A stretch of 64,000 bases of DNA from DATKXO01 sp035528995. Lineage in GTDB: Bacteria > Planctomycetota > Phycisphaerae > UBA1845. Position numbers and translations under genes: made by a program. The stretch is taken from assembly GCA_035528995.1 (NCBI GenBank), contig DATKXO010000453.1, positions 1 through 64,000 on the forward strand, written 5' to 3'. The notes below the pieces were generated by a model, which worked only from the letters and a program-made list of their open reading frames with translations, had not been told where the DNA came from and did not search any database. Below, piece by piece: positions 42,464-50,682 of the stretch (the first letter of the stretch is position 1; each line of letters opens with the position of its first letter).

Positions 42464-45400
42464 TTATGGAGCCGCGGGCAGCAGGGCTTCGGGCTGCGTT
42501 TGCGGCGACGAATCCGGCTCGCGAGGGGTCGGCTTCCGCGCCGGCGCGCTCGTCTCCCAGAGTGGCAACGGGATCGCCCGGCGCTGGCCGGTCCGCACGG
42601 TGACCCCGTCGGGGCCGAGGATCGCGCGGGCCGCCTCGACGAACGGGCGGTCGATCTCCACCCTCAGGTCCGGGCCGCATTCGATCGTCGCGACGAAACC
42701 GCCGTCGGTCGGAACCTCGACGTACACCCGTCGTGCCCCGGTGTGCTCCTTGCACGCATCGCGCACGCGCTGCAGCAAGTCGTCATCCGCATCGACACCG
42801 GCTAATGAGAGCACAACGTATTCCGCGAACCGCTTCCACGCCTCGTCGGCCGGGATCACTTCGCGAACCCGCAGCGAGGGTTCCTGTCGGCGCTTGTCCA
42901 CCTCGCCCAGCAGAAAGACCAGAGAGTCGGGTTTGAGCAGTGGTCGGTACTTGTCCAGATCGTCCGGGAAGACGATCGCTTCGACGGAGCCCTCCAGATC
43001 TTCGAGCGTGACGATTCCCAACCGCGATCCCGGCCGCCGTCCTGCTCTGGCCGTCACCGTGCGGAGATGCGAGACCATCCCGCCCAGGATCACGCCGTCG
43101 CCGTCGGGCAACGATTGCAGACTTGTGGTCGCGGCCGTTCTGCACGCCTCGATCAGGTCGTGACTATTGGTCAGCGGATGGGCCGTCACGTAGAAACCCA
43201 GGGCCGCTTTCTCGCGGGCCAGCATCTCCGCCTCGTTCCACTCCTCGGTGGACAGCTTGAGCCCGGCACCCGCTCCGCCCGCACCGCCGGCCGAGTTGTC
43301 GAACAGCGCCATCTGCCCCTCGCGGCGGTCCTTCTGCGTGCGGGCCCCGGCGTCGATGGCCGCCTCCATCACGTCGAGTGCCGCCTTGCGCATGGCCCCG
43401 GTCGTGTCGAAGGCACCGCAACTGATCAGGGCCTCGATCACCCGGCTGTTCACGGCGCTGACGTCCACCCGCTCGCAGAAGTCGAAGATGTTCTTGTAGG
43501 CCCCGCCGTTCTCGCGTTCCGCAGCGATCGCCTCGACCGCCTTCTCGCCGACGCCCTTGACCGCCCCCAGCCCGAACCGGATGGCGCCTTTGGCGCCGGC
43601 GGCCCTCAGGTCCACCGTGAAGTCGTTGTCCGAGGAGTTCACGTCCGGAGGCAGCACCGTGATGCCCATCCGGCGGCACTCCTCGAAATACTCGTTAATC
43701 TTGTCCGTGTTGGACATTTCGAAGGTCATCACGGCAGCCATGAACTCGATGGGGTGAAAGACCTTCATGTGCGCCGTCTGGAAGGCGACCAAGGCGTAGC
43801 CCGTGGAATGAGCCTTGTTGAACGCGTAGCCGCCGAACTTGAGGATGTCGTCGAACACCTGGTTGGCCGTCTGACGGTCCACGCCGTTGGCGTCGCAACC
43901 CGCCAGGAACGGTTCGCGCTCCGCCTCGATCATCGAGGTCTTCTTCTTGCTGATCGCCTTGGCCAGACGGAACGCCCGCTTCAGCTCGATCCCGCCCAGA
44001 CGGTTCACCAGACGCGAGACCTGCTCCTGATAGACCATGATGCCGAAGGTCTCGGCCAGCACCTCGGTCATGATGGGGTGCGGCGTGGTCCAGCTTTCGC
44101 CGTGCTTGCGGGCGATGTACGGGCCGATGTACTCCATCGGGCCGGGGCGGTACAGCGCGTTGGCCGCGATCAGGTCCTCGATCCGGTTGGGACGCATCTT
44201 CATGATCACGTCGCGCATCCCGCCCGATTCGAACTGGAAGATTCCCTTCGTCTCCCCGCGGCAGAACAACGCGTAGACCTTCTGGTCCTCCAGGTCGAGC
44301 TTCTCCAGATCGACCTCGATCCCCTTGGTCCGCTTGACCAGTTGCCGGGCCCGTTCCAGCGTGGTCAGCGTCCGCAGGCCCAGAAAATCCATCTTCAGCA
44401 GGCCGACCTTCTCGACCGTGTTGCCCTCGTACTGCGTGCAGATCACGTCCTCGTTGGCCGGCTTGTAGAGCGGGACCAGGTTCTCCAGCGGCTGATCGGC
44501 CACCACCACGCCGGCCGCATGGATGCCGGCGTTGCGGGCCAGACCTTCGAGCCTGCGGGCGATGTCGATGACCCGACGCACGCGATCGTCGTGGTTGTAC
44601 CGGTTCTTGAGTTCCGGCTCCTGCGACAGGGCCTTGTCGATGGTCATCTTCAACTCGAAGGGGATGAGCTGCGTCAGCCGGTTGGCCTCCTCGAAACCCA
44701 TGCCCATGACCCGGGCCACGTCCTTGACCGCCGCACGGGCCTTGAGCGTGTTGAAGGTGATGATCTGGGCCACGTAGCCGTATTTCTGCCGGACGTACTC
44801 GATCACCCGCCCCCGCCCGTTCTGGCAGATGTCCACGTCGATGTCCGGCATCTCGTCCCGGTCCGGGTCCATGAACCGCTCGAAGTACAGCCCGTAGCGC
44901 AGCGGTTCCGGGGCCGATATCCCCAGGCAATAGCTGACCACCGAGCTGCACCCGCTCCCGCGAGCCCCGCAGGGAATCCCGTTCGTCCGCGCGAACTGCA
45001 CGAAATCCCAGACGATCAAAAAGTAGCTGCTGAAACCCTTGTCGGCGATCACGCCCAGTTCGTAATCGATGCGGCGGCGGACCTCGTCGGTGATCTCGCC
45101 GTACCGGCGCTCGGCGCCCTCGTACACCAGCCGGCGAAGCTCGTCGTCAGGTGTCGTCTCGGCCGATACCTGGTAGACCGGCGCGTGCCGCTTGGAGAAG
45201 TCCAGCTCCAGGTCGCACATGTCGGCCACGCGCAGCGTGTTGGCCACCGCGTCGGGATAGTCGGCGAAGAGCTTCTGCATCTGCTCCGGGGTCTTGAGAT
45301 AGAACTCCCCGTTGGGGAACTTGAACCGGTCCGGATCGGAGATCAGCTTGCCCGTGCTGATGCAGCACAGCACGTCGTGCGCCTCCACGTCGGCCGCGTC

Positions 45401-46039
45401 CAGGTAGTGCACGTCGTTGGTCGCGACCGTGGCCACGCCCAGCCGGTCGGCCAGGTCGGCCAGCTCCGGGTTGATGATGGTCTGCTCCTCCATGCCATGG
45501 TCCTGAAGCTCGATGAAGAAGCGATCCGGGCCGAAGATCTTGAGATACGCTTTGGCGATCTCCTCGGCCGCCGCACGGTTGCGGTTGATGAGCGCCTGCG
45601 GAATCTCGCCGCCCAGGCACGCGCTGGTGCACAGCAGCCCTTCGGAGAACTCGGCCAGCACCTCCTTGTCGATCCGCGGGCGGTAGTAGAACCCTTGGCA
45701 ATACGCGATCGACGCCAGCTTGAGCAGGTTTTGATAGCCCGCCCGGTTCATGGCCAGCAACAGCAAGTGGTGGCTGGCCTCCTTCATGCCACGGGCGTCC
45801 TTCTCGCGTCGATCGCCCGGGGCCATGTAGACCTCGCACCCTATGATCGGCTTGACGCCCGCCTTGACGGCCGCCCGGTAGAACTCGATCGCCCCGAAGA
45901 GGTTGCCGTGATCGGTGACGGCCACGGCCGGCATGTCCAGTTCGCGACAGCGCCGGACGAGATCGCCGACGCGCGTAGCCCCGTCCAGCAGGCTGTAGTA
46001 GCTGTGCAGATGCAGGTGTACGAACTGGCCCTCGGACAT
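42464..46039 (-). CDS. dnaE: DNA polymerase III alpha subunit
   Basis: DnaE is the replicative polymerase catalytic subunit. The 1191 residues start at ATG 46039 with FVHLHLHSYYSLLDGA, the start of the PHP domain (further motif VTDHGNLFGAIEFY). The polymerase core has GSGCSSVVSYCLGI and the catalytic PDIDVDI near residue 395, then RVMGMGFEEANRLTQLIP and a finger domain with RPGPMEYI..Y..RKHG. A helix-hairpin-helix region precedes an OB domain (GGMVSHLRTVTARAG, TLEDLEGSVEAIVFP). Length and architecture are those of DnaE1. The gene precedes ispG on the strand with a 184-bp gap. Confidence 0.97.
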   Translation of the reverse strand: MSEGQFVHLHLHSYYSLLDGATRVGDLVRRCRELDMPAVAVTDHGNLFGAIEFYRAAVKAGVKPIIGCEVYMAPGDRREKDARGMKEASHHLLLLAMNRAGYQNLLKLASIAYCQGFYYRPRIDKEVLAEFSEGLLCTSACLGGEIPQALINRNRAAAEEIAKAYLKIFGPDRFFIELQDHGMEEQTIINPELADLADRLGVATVATNDVHYLDAADVEAHDVLCCISTGKLISDPDRFKFPNGEFYLKTPEQMQKLFADYPDAVANTLRVADMCDLELDFSKRHAPVYQVSAETTPDDELRRLVYEGAERRYGEITDEVRRRIDYELGVIADKGFSSYFLIVWDFVQFARTNGIPCGARGSGCSSVVSYCLGISAPEPLRYGLYFERFMDPDRDEMPDIDVDICQNGRGRVIEYVRQKYGYVAQIITFNTLKARAAVKDVARVMGMGFEEANRLTQLIPFELKMTIDKALSQEPELKNRYNHDDRVRRVIDIARRLEGLARNAGIHAAGVVVADQPLENLVPLYKPANEDVICTQYEGNTVEKVGLLKMDFLGLRTLTTLERARQLVKRTKGIEVDLEKLDLEDQKVYALFCRGETKGIFQFESGGMRDVIMKMRPNRIEDLIAANALYRPGPMEYIGPYIARKHGESWTTPHPIMTEVLAETFGIMVYQEQVSRLVNRLGGIELKRAFRLAKAISKKKTSMIEAEREPFLAGCDANGVDRQTANQVFDDILKFGGYAFNKAHSTGYALVAFQTAHMKVFHPIEFMAAVMTFEMSNTDKINEYFEECRRMGITVLPPDVNSSDNDFTVDLRAAGAKGAIRFGLGAVKGVGEKAVEAIAAERENGGAYKNIFDFCERVDVSAVNSRVIEALISCGAFDTTGAMRKAALDVMEAAIDAGARTQKDRREGQMALFDNSAGGAGGAGAGLKLSTEEWNEAEMLAREKAALGFYVTAHPLTNSHDLIEACRTAATTSLQSLPDGDGVILGGMVSHLRTVTARAGRRPGSRLGIVTLEDLEGSVEAIVFPDDLDKYRPLLKPDSLVFLLGEVDKRRQEPSLRVREVIPADEAWKRFAEYVVLSLAGVDADDDLLQRVRDACKEHTGARRVYVEVPTDGGFVATIECGPDLRVEIDRPFVEAARAILGPDGVTVRTGQRRAIPLPLWETSAPARKPTPREPDSSPQTQPEALLPAAP

Positions 46040-46336
46040 GAACCCTCCGACCTCCGTCCCCGGCTGCGTCAACCTGGCCCCTGCCGCCGCCCGCACCGCG
46101 GGCTACGTCCCGGGCGCGGGCCCTTCTCTGCGCGCCTGATGCCCAGATCGTATTGTGTCCGACGCTTGCGTCAAACTTCGGGCCGCGCCCGAATCCCGTC
46201 TCCGGCACGACCGCCTGTGAGTTGTTCGGAACTCGCGAGTTGCGGGATCGGACGTGCGACTACCCGGGCGGGCGCCGGCCCACCCTGGCGAGGGGAACTG
46301 TCCTCTTGGGCGATCTCCGGCAATCGCCGTGCGCGT
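46040..46336. other. Intergenic region
   Basis: 297 bp between the ferredoxin gene and dnaE (both minus). No gene, terminator or tRNA is recognised; a dyad CTCGCGAGTT near 46235 is minor. Confidence 0.25.
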
Positions 46337-46561
46337 TCAGCCCATCGGCCAGACTTTTTCCCCGGTTTCGGAGTCGTGCAGGGTGATGGCCTCGTGGATG
46401 CAGTTCCGGGCCGCAGCCAGGATGTCCTCGGGCGGATCGCCGTCGGGATTGACCACGGTGCTGCTGCCGTCGGTCACCCGGAACGTCTCGGGGGCCTCCT
46501 CGCAGCAGGCCTTGTCGCCGACGCACGTTTCCTGATTGATCTCGATCTTGTATTTGGCCAT
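46337..46561 (-). CDS. Small ferredoxin ([3Fe-4S]/[4Fe-4S] type)
   Basis: A 74-residue cytosolic ferredoxin. The N-terminal cluster motif is CVGDKACCEEAPETF, i.e. Cys13-x2-Asp16-x2-Cys19, with Ala where a third Cys usually sits. The second motif NCIHEAI supplies the last Cys. This pattern matches single-cluster ferredoxins with an Asp ligand or a [3Fe-4S] cluster, such as the electron donors of some cytochromes P450. It ends the hdr-associated transcript and could shuttle electrons for that cluster. The ATG at 46561 follows a CGGAG-like element. Confidence 0.85.
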   Translation of the reverse strand: MAKYKIEINQETCVGDKACCEEAPETFRVTDGSSTVVNPDGDPPEDILAAARNCIHEAITLHDSETGEKVWPMG

Positions 46562-46647
46562 GGCGCTCACTCCGTGCAGGGTCCCCTTCGCAGCCCGCTC
46601 CCCGACGCGGTACGCCGCGTGTAACGCGCTCGGCCGCCCGCCCTCGG

Positions 46648-46803
46648 CTACGAGGCGGCCGCCTTCTTGTGCTTCAGGTGCCGGATGCTGTTCGAGCGGC
46701 ACTTGGGGCAGGAACGTTCCTTGTCCTCGCCCTTCTCCACCGGCTCGGTGTACTCGTGCCCGCACATCATGCACTTGAAGTTCTCTTGCGTCGCGGTGGC
46801 CAT
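46648..46803 (-). CDS. Small zinc-ribbon (rubredoxin-like) protein
   Basis: 51 residues (ATG 46803). Two CxxC pairs, FKCMMCGHEY and RSCPKCRSNSIR, make a zinc ribbon or rubredoxin-like mononuclear metal site; the C-terminus is Lys-rich. Its position directly after hdrA suggests a role in that redox unit, but the spacing (CMMC-16-CPKC) is also typical of structural zinc ribbons. It is not otherwise recognised. Confidence 0.72.
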   Translation of the reverse strand: MATATQENFKCMMCGHEYTEPVEKGEDKERSCPKCRSNSIRHLKHKKAAAS

Positions 46804-46904
46804 TCTGACCTCCGATTCACACTTGCTGTCGCGGTCCCGGCGTCTCGCGCCGCCTTCCTCACGGGCCCGCCCCGCTGGGTTGGGCCCCGGGCGCCGTTCA
46901 ACTC

Positions 46905-49358
46905 CTACGTGGCTACGGCGGCCTCCTCCTCCTTCTTGGCGGCCTTCTTCGGCTTGGGCTTGAGGGCTTCGCGCGCGTGCTCGATCTCTTCCGCGGTGAC
47001 CGTCTGGCGCAGCTCCTCCATCTGGTACATCACCTTGGCGAACTTCTGTCCTTCGGCGGCGCTGATCCACTCAAGTTGCAGCCGCTCCGGGCGGACGCCG
47101 GCCTTCTCCAGCTTGTCCCACAGCCGCTGCACCCGGGCGACCGTCTGCCGGTTGGCGTTGATGTAGTGGCAGTCGGCGTAATGGCAGCCCGAAACCAGCA
47201 CGACCGGCGCGCCCCAGCGGAAGGCCTCCAGCACCATCTCCTCCGAGACACGCGCCGAGCACATGGTCCGCACCACCCGGTTGCTGGACGGGTACTTTAT
47301 GCGCGAGATGCCGGCCATGTCGCCGCCGGCGTACGAGCACCAGTTGCAGGCGAAGGCGAAGACCTTCTCCTGCGGGTCCTCGGCCAGGACGGCCTGCACC
47401 TGAGCGACGAGCTGATCGTCGGTGAAGTGCCGCATGGTGATGGCCCCGAACTGGCAGGTGGCCCCGCAGGACCCGCATCCGGCGCAGGCCGCCTCGACCA
47501 CCACCGCCGCCTGGCCCTTCTCCCAGATGATGGCCCCGTAGGGACAGACCTTGGCACACAGCCCGCACTTCATGCAGGCGGCCTCGTCGATCCGGCTGGT
47601 GATGGCCTCGATCTGGATCTGCCCCCGGTTGAGCAACGCGCCCGCCCGCGAGGCGGCCGCACCGGCCTGGCAGACCGAGTCCTTGATGTCCTTGGGCGAC
47701 TCGCAGAAGCCGGCGAAGTGAACGCCGCGGGTCGGCGCGTCCACCGGCTTGAGCTTGGGGTGCGACTCCATGAAAAAGCCGTCCGACGTCTTCGACAGCG
47801 TCAGCATCCCGGAGATCTTGGCCAGATCCTTGGGCGGCTGGACGCCCACCGACAGCACCAGCATGTCCAGTTCGAATGTCTCCAGGTGGCCGGTCGTGGT
47901 GTTCTCCACCGTGAGGATCAGGTTGCCCGTCTCGGGGTCTTCCTCGACGTCGCCGGGCAGCCCGCGGATGTAGCGCGTGCCGGTCTCCTTGGAGCGCTGG
48001 TACATGTCCTCGAAGGATTTGCCGAAGGCCCGGATGTCCTGATAGAAGACGAAGTTCCGCACGTCGGGGTAGTGGTCGGCCAGCAGCAGGGTGTCCTTGA
48101 TGGTGTTCATGCAGCAGATGTTGGAGCAGTAGGGCCGCCCGATCTTGGCGTTCCGCGAGCCGACGCACTGGATGAAGCCGATCCGCTTGGGCTGCTTCTT
48201 GTCGCTGGGCCGGATGAAGTGGCCGGCCGTCGGTCCGCCGGCGCAGATCAGCCGCTCGAACTCCAGCGAGGTGATGACGTTCTCAAAGCGGCTGTAGCCG
48301 TACTCGTCCATCTCCGTCGGGTCGTACACGTCCAGACCGATGGCCACGATGATGACCCCCACCTCCCGGGTGACGACCTCGTCCCGATCGTCGTAGTTGA
48401 TGGCCTTCTTCTCGCAGACCTCGGCGCACTTTCCGCAGGCGATGGGGTTGTTGCCCAGGCAGTCGTCCATGTTGAGGATGTAGGAGCAGGGCACGGCCTG
48501 GGGGAAGGGGATGTAGATGGCCTTGCGGGAGGAGAGCCCCACCTGGTACTCGTCGGGCTTGGCCACCGGGCAGACCTTGGCGCACTCCCCGCAGGAGTTG
48601 CACAGCGTGGGATCGACGTAACGGGCCTTCTTGCGGATCTTGGCCGTGAAGTTCCCGATGTAGCCGGAGACCTCTTCGACCTCGCTGAAGGTGAGTAGTT
48701 CGATGTTCGGATGCCGACCGGCATCAATGGCCTTGGGGCCCAGAATTCATATCGAACAGTCCATGGTGGGGTAGGTCTTGTCCAACTGGGCCATGATCCC
48801 ACCGATGGTCGCCTCCTTCTCGACCAGAGTCACCTGATGCCCGGCGTCGGCCAGCTCGATAGCGGCTTCGATGCCCGACACGCCGCCGCCGATCACCAGG
48901 GCTCGCTTGGTCACCGGAACGGTCAGCTCCTCCTGCGGTTGCAGCAGGCGGGCCCGGGCCACGGCGCTGGCCACCAGATCCTTGGCCTTCAGCGTCGCCC
49001 CGTCCCGGTCACCCGGGTGCACCCAGGAGCACTGCTCGCGGAGGTTGGCCATCTCCATCAGGTAGGGATTCAGGCCACCGTCCTTGACGCACTGCCGGAA
49101 GGTCGGCTCATGCTGCCGCGGCGTGCAGGAGGCCACCACCACCCGGTTGAGCCGGTGCTCCTTGATGGCGTTTTTGATCTCGTTCTGCCCCGGGTCCGCA
49201 CAGGTGTACTTGTTGCGAACGACGCAGACCACGTCCGGCAGGTTCTTGGCCCACTGGGCCACCGCCTCGCAGTCCACCGCCCCGGCGATGTTCAGCCCGC
49301 AATCGCAGACGAACACACCCACGCGGAGGTCCTCCTTCGGTGCGCTGGGACTAACCAT
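46905..49358 (-). CDS. hdrA: HdrA-like heterodisulfide reductase subunit A fused to MvhD, selenoprotein
   Basis: HdrA carries the FAD used for electron bifurcation in heterodisulfide-reductase complexes. The frame is one unit of 817 residues if the TGA at 48749-48747 (codon 204) is read as selenocysteine. It lies in YPTMDCSI-U-ILGPK, where family members have Cys, and both sides continue the HdrA sequence. The FAD site is VIGGGVSGIEAAIELADAG (~150). Ferredoxin motifs follow (CNSCGECAKVCP, CMKCGLCAKVCPYGAI, CAGCGSCGATCQFGAI), and the last ~130 residues are an MvhD-like domain (CNWCSYAGGD, VRTMCSARV, SGCHYADCHY). It starts at ATG 49358 and is the last large gene of the kor-hdr unit. A stem-loop with a GGTC loop lies 21 bases after the TGA. 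Confidence 0.93.
48710..48725 (-). promoter_or_regulatory. Candidate bacterial SECIS hairpin of hdrA
   Basis: In mRNA sense, GATGCC-GGTC-GGCATC: a perfect 6-bp stem with a GGTC loop, beginning 21 bases after the TGA codon. A GGUC apical loop is the hallmark of bacterial SECIS elements; the distance is a few bases longer than in E. coli. Confidence 0.6.
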
Positions 49359-49530
49359 ATGTGCCCTTCCTGTCTTGGAAAGCCGTCAGCTTTCGGCCGT
49401 CAGCTTTCAACTTTCGATCCTGCTGGGAACCCGGGGCGTCGATCTCCCAGGTCCTCGGGCCGTCTGTTCCCCTGGACTCGTCATTCCTGGCCCCTGCTGC
49501 AAGCAGCAGGCTGATTGCTCACCGCTCCGT

Positions 49531-50682
49531 CTACTCCAGCGCGTCGGCCAGTAGTTCGGCCACGTCGCGCATCTTCAATCCGATCTCACCCTTGAGATCG
49601 GGGTCCTTCATCGCACAGCGGAAGTGGAGCTGGCACTTGGGACACGCCGTGGCCAACACCTCCGCCCCGGTGGCCTGCGCTTCGCGCAGCCGGTCGGCCT
49701 GAAGCTGCTTGACCGTGTGGTCGCAATACGACCAGGGACCACCCGCACAACACACCGCCGCCCGCCTGGAGCGACGCATCTCGACCAGCTCGACGCCGGG
49801 CACGGCCTGCAGCACCTGCCGCGGCGGGTCGTAGATCCCCAGATGACGCCCCATGCGGCAGGGGTCCTGGAAGGTGACGCGTTGCTGCTGGCCGTTGCTC
49901 TTGAATCTCAGCGACGACCCGTTCTGCAGCGTCTCGCCCACGAACTCGGTCAGGTGCATGATCCGCGGACGCTTGCCCTCGAAGTAGGGCTCGTAATCGA
50001 CCTTCCAGGTTCGCAGGCCCTCGGCGCAGGAGATGACCAGGGTCTCCGCGCCGCTGTCGGCCACCAGCTTGATGTTGTGCCTGGCCAGCAGCTCGAAATT
50101 CTTGCGGTCTCCGTTCCACAGCAGGTCGTGTCCGCAGCAGCGCTCGTCCGGCGAGACCACCGGCGTCACGCCCATCCTGTTGAGCAGCTTGATGGCCGCC
50201 TTGCTTCCGTTGAGCGTCTGGACCTCGGGATCCGGGAAGAAGGCGTCGTAGTACATGGTGCAGCCGGTCCAGTAGAACACCTCGCCCTTTTTCGGCTCGG
50301 TCTTCAGGTCGTCGGTGAGCCACTCCAGCCGGTTCTGCTGGGTTTCACCGCGGGCCATCAGGCGCATGACGGACTGCAGGGCCCCGCCGTGTGGGCAGGT
50401 GATCTCGGCACCCTCGTCCGCGGACAGCTCACGCAGCCCCTGGACCAATTGGGTGAAGTGGATGTTCTGGGGACAGACCGCCTCACAGGAAGCACAGGTC
50501 AGGCAGCGCTGCACGCCGATGGCGTGGGTCTCCAGCACTTCCTTCAGGTCCTCGCGGGGAATCATGCGGGCCGAGAAGTCCCCCGAGATAGCCAGGGGGC
50601 ACATGGCGGTGCATTTGCCGCATTCCAGGCATCGGGCCACTCTGGTGCGCCGCCGTAAGTGGGCCAGCTGCTCTTCCATCAT
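49531..50682 (-). CDS. HdrCB-like fused heterodisulfide reductase subunit
   Basis: The 383-residue protein joins an HdrC part (residues 1-110) and an HdrB part. HdrC has two [4Fe-4S] motifs, CLECGKCTAMCPLA and CLTCASCEAVCPQN. HdrB has two CCG-type cysteine motifs, the first ending in DERCCGHD and the second DPCRMGRHLGIYD with AVCCAGG. Such subunits bind the non-cubane cluster at the disulfide-reducing site. The start is ATG 50682 (AAGGAGATGA), right after the preceding TGA. Fusion of HdrC and HdrB occurs in bacterial Hdr-like complexes. The electron acceptor here is unknown; the methanogen substrate CoM-S-S-CoB should not be present. Confidence 0.9.
   Translation of the reverse strand: MMEEQLAHLRRRTRVARCLECGKCTAMCPLAISGDFSARMIPREDLKEVLETHAIGVQRCLTCASCEAVCPQNIHFTQLVQGLRELSADEGAEITCPHGGALQSVMRLMARGETQQNRLEWLTDDLKTEPKKGEVFYWTGCTMYYDAFFPDPEVQTLNGSKAAIKLLNRMGVTPVVSPDERCCGHDLLWNGDRKNFELLARHNIKLVADSGAETLVISCAEGLRTWKVDYEPYFEGKRPRIMHLTEFVGETLQNGSSLRFKSNGQQQRVTFQDPCRMGRHLGIYDPPRQVLQAVPGVELVEMRRSRRAAVCCAGGPWSYCDHTVKQLQADRLREAQATGAEVLATACPKCQLHFRCAMKDPDLKGEIGLKMRDVAELLADALE

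Noticed and set aside
48747..49358. hdrA as a nonsense-disrupted pseudogene in two parts
   Set aside because: The TGA is at a known Sec/Cys position, the frame is kept on both sides, and a second Sec gene is present.
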